NCBI RefSeq assembly: GCF_029223525.1
Contig: NZ_JARHTQ010000002.1
Location: 186,001-250,000, forward strand
From: Streptantibioticus ferralitis
GTDB lineage: Bacteria; Actinomycetota; Actinomycetes; Streptomycetales; Streptomycetaceae
Direction of reading: 5' to 3'
Length of the DNA: 64,000 nt
Numbering within the stretch: position 1 is the first letter of the stretch; each line of letters opens with the position of its first letter. Of this stretch, positions 25,580 through 34,338 are shown in pieces. Under the pieces are notes generated by a model. That model did no database searches, had not been told where the DNA came from, and was given only the letters and a program-made list of their open reading frames with translations. The translations under genes and the position numbers were made by a program.

Positions 25580-26569
25580 TCACGGGAGGACCTGGATCTT
25601 GCGGCCCTTGCCGGCCCGGAAGCGGTCCAGCGCGGTCGGGTACTCGTCCAGTGGCAGCCGGTCGCTGATGAACACCTCCGGGTCCAGCACACCCGCGCTG
25701 AACAACTCGGCGGCGCGCTCGTAACTGTGCAGTACCGCCATGGAGCCGGTGATGGTGATCTCCTGGTTGTAGATCCGGTACGGCTCGATGGTGGCGCGGG
25801 CCGCGTAGTCCGAGACACCGAACTGCAGGAACGTACCGCCCTTGCCGACCCGGCCGAGCGCGTCCTGGATCGCCTTCTCGTTGCCGGTGGCGTCGATGAC
25901 GACGTCCCAGCCGCGCGGCCGGTCGATCTCGTCAGCCGAGGTGACCGCGGAACTGCAGCCCAACTGCCCGGCCGTCGCCAGCCGTTCGCGGTTGACGTCG
26001 ACCATGTCCACCGAGGCGGCACCGGTCAGCTTGGCGAGCTGCAGCATCATCAGGCCCATGGTGCCGGATCCGTAGATCAGCACATGGGCCGCCAACTGGC
26101 CGCGCAGCACGTCGTATCCGCGGACGGCGCAGGACAGCGGCTCGATCAGCGCGGCGTCCTCGGTGCGGACATGGTCCGGGAGCTTGACGCAGTTGGCGGC
26201 GGGCGCCACCGCGTACTCCGCCGCGCCGCCCGCGGTGCTCACCCCGATCGCCGCCCAGCGCTCGCACAGGTTGTTGCGGCCGCGACGGCAGTAGTAGCAC
26301 TCATGGCAGTACAGCGAGGGATCCACCGCGACCCGGTCGCCCTCGCGCAGCTCGTCGACGTCCGCACCGAGCGCCACCACCCGGCCGGCGAACTCATGAC
26401 CCGGTACCACCGGCAGGGTGGGTGCGAACTCGCCCTGCAGGATGTGCAGATCGGTACCGCACAGCCCGCACGCCGCGACCTCGACGACCACCTCGCGGGG
26501 GCCGGGGGTGGGGTCCGGAACCTGTCCGACCTCCACGGAACCGACGCCGGTGATGATGGCTGCCTTCAT
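25580..26569 (-). CDS. Zinc-dependent medium-chain (polyol/sorbitol-type) dehydrogenase
   Basis: A 329-residue MDR enzyme. Catalytic zinc ligands appear in CGLCGTDLH and GHEFAG; the structural zinc cluster is CHECYYCRRGRNNLC; the NAD loop is YGSGTMGLM. Closest in pattern to sorbitol/arabitol/threonine dehydrogenases. It would oxidise an imported polyol to a ketose. The start codon overlaps the MalG-like permease stop (ATGA). Confidence 0.9.
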   Translation of the reverse strand: MKAAIITGVGSVEVGQVPDPTPGPREVVVEVAACGLCGTDLHILQGEFAPTLPVVPGHEFAGRVVALGADVDELREGDRVAVDPSLYCHECYYCRRGRNNLCERWAAIGVSTAGGAAEYAVAPAANCVKLPDHVRTEDAALIEPLSCAVRGYDVLRGQLAAHVLIYGSGTMGLMMLQLAKLTGAASVDMVDVNRERLATAGQLGCSSAVTSADEIDRPRGWDVVIDATGNEKAIQDALGRVGKGGTFLQFGVSDYAARATIEPYRIYNQEITITGSMAVLHSYERAAELFSAGVLDPEVFISDRLPLDEYPTALDRFRAGKGRKIQVLP

Positions 26570-27396
26570 TTGACTGCTCCTAGTGACAGGCCCTGGACGA
26601 GCTTGTCCTGAGCGGCGAACCCGGCGATCAGCACGGGCAGTGAGATACAGGTCGCGGCAGCGCACACCTTCGCCAGGAACAGGCCCTGGCTGGTGACGAA
26701 ACTGGTGAGGAACACCGGTGCGGTACCCGCCACCACCCCGGTCAGCACCCGTGCGAACAACAGCTCGTTCCAGCTGAAGATGAAGGAGATCAGCGCTGTC
26801 GCGGCGATCCCGGGCATCGCGACCGGCGCCACGATCCGCACCAGCGTGGTCGGCAGCCGCGCGCCGTCGATGGCGGCCGCCTCCAGGATCTCCACCGGGA
26901 CCTCGGCGAGGAACGAGCGCATCATCCACACCGCGATCGGCAGGTTCATCGAGGTGTAGAGGATGACCAGCAGCCAGATGTTGTCCAGCATGGCGAGGTG
27001 CTCGGCGATCAGATAGACCGGCAGCAGTCCGGCGACGACCGGCAGCATCTTGGTGGACAGGAAGAAGAAGAGCACGTCCGACCACTTGCGCACCGGTTTG
27101 ATGGACAGCGCGTACGCCGCCGGTACGGCGAGGACCAGGACGAGCAGGGTGGACATCACGCTGGCCGTAAGGGAGTTCAGCAGCGGTGGCCAGGGACTGA
27201 CCCCGGTGCCCGCGCCGAAGAACTCCCGGTAGCCCTGGAGCGTCAGGGCGGCGCCGGGGCTGGGCGGATTGGTCGCCGCGTCCTGCTCACTGTGCAGCGA
27301 GGTCAGCACCATCCACAGCACGGGCAGGACGAACAGGACGCCCGCGATCCAGGCCACCAGTGACCAGACGGCGCCACGTCGTGCCGTTGAACTCAT
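26566..27396 (-). CDS. Carbohydrate ABC importer permease (MalG type)
   Basis: A 276-residue membrane protein with six segments and the cytoplasmic EAA loop (EAAAIDGARLPTTLVRIVAP). It pairs with the MalF-type permease encoded just upstream, whose stop overlaps its start. No ATPase gene is in the operon. In Streptomyces such importers usually share MsiK, which is encoded elsewhere. Confidence 0.93.
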   Translation of the reverse strand: MSSTARRGAVWSLVAWIAGVLFVLPVLWMVLTSLHSEQDAATNPPSPGAALTLQGYREFFGAGTGVSPWPPLLNSLTASVMSTLLVLVLAVPAAYALSIKPVRKWSDVLFFFLSTKMLPVVAGLLPVYLIAEHLAMLDNIWLLVILYTSMNLPIAVWMMRSFLAEVPVEILEAAAIDGARLPTTLVRIVAPVAMPGIAATALISFIFSWNELLFARVLTGVVAGTAPVFLTSFVTSQGLFLAKVCAAATCISLPVLIAGFAAQDKLVQGLSLGAVK

Positions 27397-28361
27397 CGTG
27401 ATGCCTCCTGGCTGAGCAGGGACGAGACGGTACGCAGCGCGAAGGTCGCCACGATGATCGAACCGATGACCACGACGACCCCCTCCGCGGACGCCTGCCC
27501 GTAGTCATGGGCCTGGTAGAAGGTCTGGTAGATGCTGTACGGCAGGTTGGCGGTGCCCAGGCCGCCGGAGGTGATGGTGAAGACCGCGTCGAAGTTCTGC
27601 ACCACGTACACCGAGCCGAGCAGCGCCGCGAGTTCGAGATAGCGCCGCAGATGGGGAAGGGTCAGATAGCGGAAGATCTGCCAACTCCCCGCGCCGTCCA
27701 CGGTGGCCGCCTCGACCGCGTCCAACTGCCTGCTCTGCAGTCCGGCGAGCAGGATGAGCATCATGAACGGGGTCCACTGCCACACCAGCGAGATCTCCAC
27801 CGCCATCAGCGGTGTGTGCGAGATCCAGTCCGGCTGCGGTGCGTGATGGCTGCCGAACAGGCTCCACAACCAGCTCAGCACCCCGTTGATGACACCGTAC
27901 GAGGCGTTGTAGAGGGCATGCTTCCACAGCAGTGCGGAGGCCACGGGGACGATGAGGAACGGCGTGATCAGCAGGGTGCGCACGATGCCCCGGCCGCGGA
28001 AGCGCCGGTCGAGCAGGAGGGCGAGGCCCAATCCGAGTACCAGGCTCACCACCACGACCGTGGCGGTCAACGCGATGGTGGTCAGCACCGATGAACGCAG
28101 CATCGGATCCGAGATCACCGTCTGGTAGTTGGTGAGTCCGGTGAAGCGGCGGTTCTGCGGCGCCAGCGCGTTCCACTGCATGAAGGAGATCACCAGCGTT
28201 GCCACGAACGGCAGTTGGGTGACGATGACCATGAACACCAGCGCCGGGAGCAGCGGGGCGCGGCGCGCCCAGGCCTTGGCCCGTGACCCGGCCTGCCGCG
28301 CGGCCCCGGCGCGGCCCAGTGGCGCGGTGGGGGTGAGGGGATAGGTTGCGTTCGTACTCAT
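27393..28361 (-). CDS. Carbohydrate ABC importer permease (MalF type)
   Basis: A 322-residue permease. A short cytoplasmic, Arg-rich N-terminus precedes PLLPALVFMVIVTQLP, and the EAA loop reads EAATVDGAGSWQIFRYLTLP. It forms the channel with the MalG-type protein. The start was set at ATG 28361; open sequence upstream of it belongs to another frame of the binding-protein region. ATGA overlap with the next gene. Confidence 0.92.
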   Translation of the reverse strand: MSTNATYPLTPTAPLGRAGAARQAGSRAKAWARRAPLLPALVFMVIVTQLPFVATLVISFMQWNALAPQNRRFTGLTNYQTVISDPMLRSSVLTTIALTATVVVVSLVLGLGLALLLDRRFRGRGIVRTLLITPFLIVPVASALLWKHALYNASYGVINGVLSWLWSLFGSHHAPQPDWISHTPLMAVEISLVWQWTPFMMLILLAGLQSRQLDAVEAATVDGAGSWQIFRYLTLPHLRRYLELAALLGSVYVVQNFDAVFTITSGGLGTANLPYSIYQTFYQAHDYGQASAEGVVVVIGSIIVATFALRTVSSLLSQEASR

Positions 28362-28404
28362 GCCTGTTCTCCGCTCCGTACGGGGCGCCGAGGCGTGGCG
28401 GCTT

Positions 28405-29805
28405 TCACTTGGCATAGGTCGCGGCGACTCTCGCGGCCAGTGTCTGGCTGTCCTTGAGGGCCTGCTGGACGCTTGTCTGTCCGGCGATGGCGGAACTGAG
28501 GTTCTGCGAGACCCTGGTGCCCAACGCGGAGAACTCCGGTATGCCGACGAACTGGATTCCGGGGGCCGGTCGCGGCTGTACGCCGGGGTGGTCGGGGTCG
28601 GCACCGGCGATCGCGGTCCTGGTGGGGTTGGCGAACGCGGCGGACGCACGCAGATACGCCGGATTGGCGTACGTCGACGCCCGCTTCCCCGCGGGGACCC
28701 GGGACCAGCCGAGTTCCTTGCCGACGAGTTGTTCGTACTGGCTGCTGGTGGCCCAGGAGATGAACTTCCAGGCGTCGTCCTGGTGCTTGCTGGCCTTCTG
28801 CAGCGCGAGCGCCCAGGTGTACAGCCAGCCGGAGTTGCGCGTCTGGTCCACCGGCGCGGGCGCGTACCCGATCTTCCCGGCCACCGGAGACCCGGCGCCG
28901 TCCAGCGAACCGGCCGCCGCGGTGGAGTCGTACCACATGGCGACCTTGCCCTGCTGCAGATCGTTGAGGCATTCGGTGTATCCGGCCTGTGCGGCACCCG
29001 CCTCGCCGTGGGCGCGGATCAGGCCCACGTAGAAGTTCGCGGCGCGGGTGAACGCGGGGCTGGTCAGCTGCGCCTTCCAGCCCTTGTCGAACCAGGTGCC
29101 GCCGAAGGTGTTCACCACGGTGGTGAACGGGGCGGCCATCTGGCCCCAACCGGGCTGGCCGCGCAGGCAGATGCCCCGCATGCCCGGTGCGGCGCCGTCC
29201 AACTTGGCCGCGGTGTCGGCGACCTGGCTCCAAGTGGGCCGCGCGGGAATGGCGAGTCCCTTGGCGGCGAGCAGGTCCTTGCGGTACATCAGGAACGACG
29301 ACTCGCCGTAGAACGGCTCGGCGTAGATCTGGCCGTCGGCGGCCGTCAACGAGTGCCGCATCGGGGGCAGCACGTCCTGCTGGTCGTACGACGGATCCTG
29401 CGCGGCGCGGCTGCCCAGCGGTGACAGCCAGCCGTTCCTGGCGTAGAACGGCACCTCGTAGTTGCTGATGCTGGCGATGTCGTATTCGGCCGCCTGGCTG
29501 GAGAAGTCCTGACTGATCTTGTCGCGGACATCGTCCTCGGGCAGCAGGGTGAAGTTCACCTTGATGCCGGTCTGCCGGGTGAAGTGCTCCGCGGTCAGCT
29601 TCTGCAGATCCACCATCTGCGGATTGTTGACCATCAGGACGTTGATGGTGTGGCGGTGCGAACCGCCGCCGAGGGCGTCGCCGCCCGCTCCGGCGCAGCC
29701 GCTGAGCAGCAGCGCGGCGCAGGCTCCCAGGGCGCCGAGGCGGCGCCTGAGGGAACGCCTGGTGGGTGGTGTTTTGGGCATGGGGGTGCCGGTGAGGGCG
29801 GTCAT
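28405..29805 (-). CDS. Sugar/polyol-binding lipoprotein of ABC importer
   Basis: A 466-residue extracellular solute-binding protein. The leader has RRSLRRRLG, a hydrophobic core, and lipobox LLSGC, so the mature protein is lipid-anchored. MVNNPQMVDLQKLTAEHF and AAEYDIASISNYEVPFYARNG match the SmoE/mannitol-sorbitol-binding style of family 1 proteins. A second Met (MPKTPP) eight codons in may be the true start. First structural gene after the DeoR regulator. Confidence 0.9.
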   Translation of the reverse strand: MTALTGTPMPKTPPTRRSLRRRLGALGACAALLLSGCAGAGGDALGGGSHRHTINVLMVNNPQMVDLQKLTAEHFTRQTGIKVNFTLLPEDDVRDKISQDFSSQAAEYDIASISNYEVPFYARNGWLSPLGSRAAQDPSYDQQDVLPPMRHSLTAADGQIYAEPFYGESSFLMYRKDLLAAKGLAIPARPTWSQVADTAAKLDGAAPGMRGICLRGQPGWGQMAAPFTTVVNTFGGTWFDKGWKAQLTSPAFTRAANFYVGLIRAHGEAGAAQAGYTECLNDLQQGKVAMWYDSTAAAGSLDGAGSPVAGKIGYAPAPVDQTRNSGWLYTWALALQKASKHQDDAWKFISWATSSQYEQLVGKELGWSRVPAGKRASTYANPAYLRASAAFANPTRTAIAGADPDHPGVQPRPAPGIQFVGIPEFSALGTRVSQNLSSAIAGQTSVQQALKDSQTLAARVAATYAK

Positions 29806-29835
29806 ATGGGTGCCTTCGGGGGAGGGGGAAGGGGG

Positions 29836-30597
29836 TCAGACCCTTAGCACCTGGGGTCCGAGCAGCGAATAACGGTGGGCTTCGGCGGCGGACAGCCCGG
29901 TGTCCGTGACGATGGTCTCGAAGTCCGCGATGCCCGCGAACCGGCAGAAGCTGTTGGCCCCGAACTTGCTGTGGAAGCCGAGGAACACCCGCCTGCGCGA
30001 GGACCGGATCGCCTGGGACTTGACCGCCGCCACCGCCGGATCGGGGGTGGTCAGGCCGAACTCGCGGGAGATGCCGTTGGCGCCGAGGAACGCCAGATCG
30101 ATCACGAAGGTGGAGAGCATCTCGGTGGCCCAGGAGCCGACCGACGCCAGTGTTCTGCCGCGGACCCGGCCGCCGAGGAGCAGGACGGTGATGTCGTCCG
30201 ATTCCGCCACGGCGGCCGCCGTCGCCAGGGAAGCGGTCACGATGGTGAGCTTCCGGTCGGATGGCAGCATGGAGGTGAGGAGTTGGGGGGTGTACCCCTC
30301 GTCCACGAAGACCGTCTCCGCGTCACCGAGCAACCGCACCGCGGCTGCCGCGATACGGCGTTTGTCCGCCACGTTCTGGCTCTCGCGGCGCGCCAGGCTC
30401 GTTTCGAAGCCCGCGCTTTCCACCGGGTAGGCGCCGCCGTGGGTGCGGCGGACCAGGCCCCTGTGCTCCATTTCGCGCAGATCGCGGCGGATGGTCTCCG
30501 GCGCCACGCCGAAATCGGTGGCAGCGGCCGACACCTCGACCCGGCCCTCGTGCCGTGCGAGGGCGAGGATCCGATGTTGCCGTTCCTCAGCCGTCAT
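29836..30597 (-). CDS. DeoR-family transcriptional regulator of the polyol operon
   Basis: The 253-residue protein has an N-terminal helix-turn-helix (RQHRILALARHEGRVEVSAAA, then PETIRRDLREMEHRGLVRRTHGG) and a C-terminal DeoR sensor domain (FVDEGYT, FLGANGIS) that usually binds a sugar phosphate. It is the first gene of the operon and probably represses it and itself until the phosphorylated sugar appears. Confidence 0.93.
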   Translation of the reverse strand: MTAEERQHRILALARHEGRVEVSAAATDFGVAPETIRRDLREMEHRGLVRRTHGGAYPVESAGFETSLARRESQNVADKRRIAAAAVRLLGDAETVFVDEGYTPQLLTSMLPSDRKLTIVTASLATAAAVAESDDITVLLLGGRVRGRTLASVGSWATEMLSTFVIDLAFLGANGISREFGLTTPDPAVAAVKSQAIRSSRRRVFLGFHSKFGANSFCRFAGIADFETIVTDTGLSAAEAHRYSLLGPQVLRV

Positions 30598-31111
30598 GAC
30601 GGTGCTTGCCTCCTTTCCCGCGCGGTGGTGGCGGCTTTGCCTGATCGGGCATGTGCGGCCCGTTTATGCCCGCCCGAGAGTTATACCAACGGGGTGCTTC
30701 GGCGGGTTGGCCCGGAACTGGGAAAGTTATGCCCGGTTTTCTCTGTGGGCGATATCGAGTTTACGCAGGTAGCGGCGGCAAACGGTTGCGAAGCGGGTGG
30801 TTTTGCGCCGCCAGCGGTGTCTGTTTGGTGCCCGGGTCCGTTCGGTCATGGTTTTCGGCGGCGATGGGCCGCGGTGGGTTTTACCGGGGCGTGGGTTTGA
30901 CGCCAGGTGCTGACCGGTGGCAGGGCCGCCGAGGCGGCGACCCGAGTGCGACCCGTTCGAAGTCATCTGCCGTACATCGGGAATACATGCGTCCGCCGCT
31001 CAATGCCCCGCAAAGCGGTCGGAATTGACCGAGGGAGACCGAGCGTGGTGGCCAACTACACTGTTTGCCGGTGTTTTTAGGCCAGATCAGCAGAGAACGG
31101 GGAATTTACTG
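30598..31111. other. Divergent intergenic region between deoR and the NRPS gene
   Basis: About 510 bases without a convincing gene. It must hold the minus-strand promoter of the polyol operon and the plus-strand promoter of the NRPS-like gene. No clean -10/-35 pair or inverted-repeat operator stood out by eye. Confidence 0.5.
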
Positions 31112-34100
31112 TTGAGTACGCCAACCAACAGGGATCGATCGTTCAGCGGACCGACCGCCGCTGGAAATCGCCCCTACAGCAGGGCCGTCTCACCCCTTGA
31201 GTGGACCTTCTTGGGTGTCGAGCCGGAGCACAGTGTGATCCACCATCTCGTCGAAGGGGAGGGCAGACTCCGGGCCGAAGAACTCGCCCGCGCCGTGGCC
31301 GTTGCCTCGCGGGCCAATCCAGGGGCTCGAGTGGTGCGCCAGGACAAGCGCTGGGTGGACAGCGGGAAGGCGCCCGAAGTGCGTCTACTCGCAGGAGAAT
31401 CGTTCAATCGGGCGCGTCTCGACGCGCCCGCGCTGCGCGCCGCGCTGACCGATGCGGGACCGACCTGCGAAGTGCTGCTGGTTCCCGGGGACCCGGCAAC
31501 CGTGGTGTTCCGCGCTGCGCACGCGGTGATGGACGGGCGCGGTCTGCTCATGTGGGCTGCCGATGTGTTCCGCGTGCTGCGCGGCGAGGAGCCGCGGGGC
31601 GCGACCGCACCGGTCAACAACGACGATCTGCTGCGGCAGATCTGCGCACCGGATGATCCACCGCCGCCGGCCGACGCGGCGGCCATGGAGTTCCCCTCAC
31701 CGCTCGGACCGCGCCCGGCTGGTTCAAGCAGTCTGCTGTGGCGGCGCCGGACGGTCGACGGGACCCATCTCGGTGCCACCGCCAAGGCGACCGCCGCGCT
31801 CGCCGCGGCATACGGCCCCGGGCGGTACTTCGTACCGGTCGATCTGCGCCGTCACGCCCCCGGAGTCCGGTCGACAGCGACGTTGTCACACCCGCTCCGC
31901 CTGGAGACAGCCGCCGACGACGGCTGGGAGGAGGTACAGCGCAAGATGCTCACCGCCATGGCCCAACGGCAGGAGCTGGCCACCGGCGCGGACCCGGCCA
32001 TCATGGAACTGCCGTTGCCCCTACTGCGCACCGGCATCGCGGAGTTGGACCAGAACGCGGCCCGTGCCGATACCTACACCGGGCGGGCCTTCGTCTCACA
32101 CCTCGGTTCCGTCGACCTCGACGAGTTCTCCACCGACCACTTCCACGCCACGTCCCTGTACACGCTGGGCGGTGCGAACCCCGGCAGCCCGCCGGAGATC
32201 AACCTGGTGGAGACGGCGGGACGCACCGAGATCACGGTGGCCTGGTACGACGGCCCGGACACCCCCGCTCGCGCCGAGGCGCTGCTGGACGTCGTCGAGG
32301 AGGCGCTCTCCCCCCGGGAGCACCGCCAGTGGGCCGGAAACCGTACCGAGCGTGCGCTGCCCAACGAGCAGTCGGTGGTCCGGCTCTTCCGCGAGCAGGT
32401 CGAACGCACTCCGCACCGGATCGCGCTCAGCGGACCGGAAGGCGAGATCAGCTATGCGGAGCTGAGCCGCCGCGCCGACGCGGTGGCGGCCGAGCTGCGC
32501 CGCCGCGGGGTGGGCCCCGGCACGGTCGTCGGACTGCTCGCGGGTCGCTCGGTGGCGGCCGTCGCCGGGCTGTGGGGCGTGCTGCGGGCAGGCGCCTGCT
32601 ACCTCCCGCTGGACGTACGCCATCCCGATCTGCGCCTCGCCGAGCTGCTCGCCGACGCCGGGAGCACGTACTGCCTGGTGGAGTGGCACTACCGGGAGCG
32701 TGACTGTGTCCCCGAAGGCTGCCATGTGCTGCCGCTGGACGACCTGGTGCGTGCGGAGGGCGCACACAGCGCCGATGTTGAGATCAGCCCCTCCGATCTC
32801 GCCTACATCATCTACACCTCCGGGTCCACCGGTCGGCCGAAGGGCGTGCAGATCGAGCATCGCAACCTGGTCAACTACGTCCACTGGGCGACCCGCGAGT
32901 TCGATGTGGACGAGGGGACCCGGCTGCCACTGCTGACCTCGCCGTCCTTCGACGTCTCGGGCACCTCGGTCTTCCTGCCGCTGCTGGTCGGCGGCCAGGT
33001 CGTGCTGATGTCGGACGACCCCAACCACCTCTCGCTGCGCCGCCTGTTGGAGGACTCCGGGGCCAACGCGCTGAACCTGACGCCGTCTCACCTCGATCTG
33101 ATCGGCAGGCTTGACCTCGCGCCGACCGGCTACCGCAGTGTGGTGGTGGTGGGCGAGCAGCTGCGGGTCGAAGTCGCCGCTCGTGCTCAGGAGATGTTCG
33201 GGCCGAAGTGCCGGATCATCAACGAGTACGGACCGACCGAGGCGACCATCGGCTGCACCGCGCACACCTACGATCTGGCGACGGACGGGGACGGGCCGGT
33301 GGTGCCCATCGGCATCCCCGCGGACAACACCACGGTGTTCCTGCTCGACGCCGAACGCCGGTTCGTCGCACCCGGCGAGGTGGGCGAGATGTATCTCGGC
33401 GGTGCCCAACTCGCCCGCGGCTACCTCGGCCGACCGGACCTCAACCGTGAGCGTTTCCCGACCCTGGCGGACGGCACGCGGGTCTACCGCACCGGTGACC
33501 TGGCCCGGGTACTGCCGTCCGGGGAACTGGAGTTCATCGGGCGGATCGACGACCAGGTCAAGGTCCGCGGCCACCGGGTGGAACCCGCGGAGGTGGCACA
33601 GGTCCTGGAGGACCATCCGGCCGTGGATCGCGCCGTCGTGGTGGCCAGGAGCAGAGCAGGCCAGTCGGGCAAGGCGCTGTACGGGTACGTGCTGGCCAAC
33701 TCGGCCGTCACACCGGAGGAGTTGGAAGAGCACCTGGCGGTCCGGCTGCCCGGCTACATGGTGCCCGCCGCGACCCTGGTGGTGCCGGAGCTGCCGTACA
33801 CGGTCAGCGGGAAGGTGGACGTACGGGCCCTGCCGGACCCGTTCGGCGACCAGCCCGGTGCCGCGTCCGACCCGGCGGACACCGTCGTGGACCCGGTGCA
33901 GCAGGCGGTGGCCCAGGTCTGGGCGCGGACCCTCGGGGTGCCGCACGTCCGGCTGGACGGCCAGGCCGACTTCCACCGGCTGGGCGGCGACTCCGTCTCC
34001 TTGCTGGCGATGCTCGCCGGAGTCAGCCGGGAGGTGCTGACCGCCGACGGCGAGGCCGCCTTCATGGCCTCGCTGCCGGAGATCCTCCGTGAGCCGACCC

Positions 34101-34153
34101 TGGAGCGGGTGACCGCGCTGGCCCGCCAGGCGGGTACCAAGACGACCGCCTGA
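31112..34153 (+). CDS. Single-module NRPS: condensation-like, adenylation and carrier domains
   Basis: A 1013-residue protein. Residues about 20-400 look like a condensation/acyltransferase-type domain with the active-site motif AAHAVMDGRG near residue 136. The adenylation domain spans about 420-930, with YIIYTSGSTGRPKG near 566 and SFDVSGTSVF retaining the Asp that binds an alpha-amino group, so an amino acid is the likely substrate. A carrier domain with GGDSVS gives Ser961 for phosphopantetheine. No thioesterase or other module is nearby. I chose TTG 31112 because GGGGA lies about ten bases upstream; the start is not certain. It could condense an acyl or aminoacyl group made elsewhere. Confidence 0.85.
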   Translation: MSTPTNRDRSFSGPTAAGNRPYSRAVSPLEWTFLGVEPEHSVIHHLVEGEGRLRAEELARAVAVASRANPGARVVRQDKRWVDSGKAPEVRLLAGESFNRARLDAPALRAALTDAGPTCEVLLVPGDPATVVFRAAHAVMDGRGLLMWAADVFRVLRGEEPRGATAPVNNDDLLRQICAPDDPPPPADAAAMEFPSPLGPRPAGSSSLLWRRRTVDGTHLGATAKATAALAAAYGPGRYFVPVDLRRHAPGVRSTATLSHPLRLETAADDGWEEVQRKMLTAMAQRQELATGADPAIMELPLPLLRTGIAELDQNAARADTYTGRAFVSHLGSVDLDEFSTDHFHATSLYTLGGANPGSPPEINLVETAGRTEITVAWYDGPDTPARAEALLDVVEEALSPREHRQWAGNRTERALPNEQSVVRLFREQVERTPHRIALSGPEGEISYAELSRRADAVAAELRRRGVGPGTVVGLLAGRSVAAVAGLWGVLRAGACYLPLDVRHPDLRLAELLADAGSTYCLVEWHYRERDCVPEGCHVLPLDDLVRAEGAHSADVEISPSDLAYIIYTSGSTGRPKGVQIEHRNLVNYVHWATREFDVDEGTRLPLLTSPSFDVSGTSVFLPLLVGGQVVLMSDDPNHLSLRRLLEDSGANALNLTPSHLDLIGRLDLAPTGYRSVVVVGEQLRVEVAARAQEMFGPKCRIINEYGPTEATIGCTAHTYDLATDGDGPVVPIGIPADNTTVFLLDAERRFVAPGEVGEMYLGGAQLARGYLGRPDLNRERFPTLADGTRVYRTGDLARVLPSGELEFIGRIDDQVKVRGHRVEPAEVAQVLEDHPAVDRAVVVARSRAGQSGKALYGYVLANSAVTPEELEEHLAVRLPGYMVPAATLVVPELPYTVSGKVDVRALPDPFGDQPGAASDPADTVVDPVQQAVAQVWARTLGVPHVRLDGQADFHRLGGDSVSLLAMLAGVSREVLTADGEAAFMASLPEILREPTLERVTALARQAGTKTTA

Positions 34154-34338
34154 CGACCGCCCCGACCTGCGACTTTCCGGTCGTCGTCGGAAGCCCTGCC
34201 GGGAGCGCCGGGCGAGGACGACACTGGTAGGGAGCAGGTCGGGGCAGACACGCAGGTCGCTCACCGGAGTCGTCGCCCGCGCGCGGTGTCCGCCTTGGTC
34301 CGAAGGGGCCGGAATCCGGCGTGCGAGGAGGTGCGATC

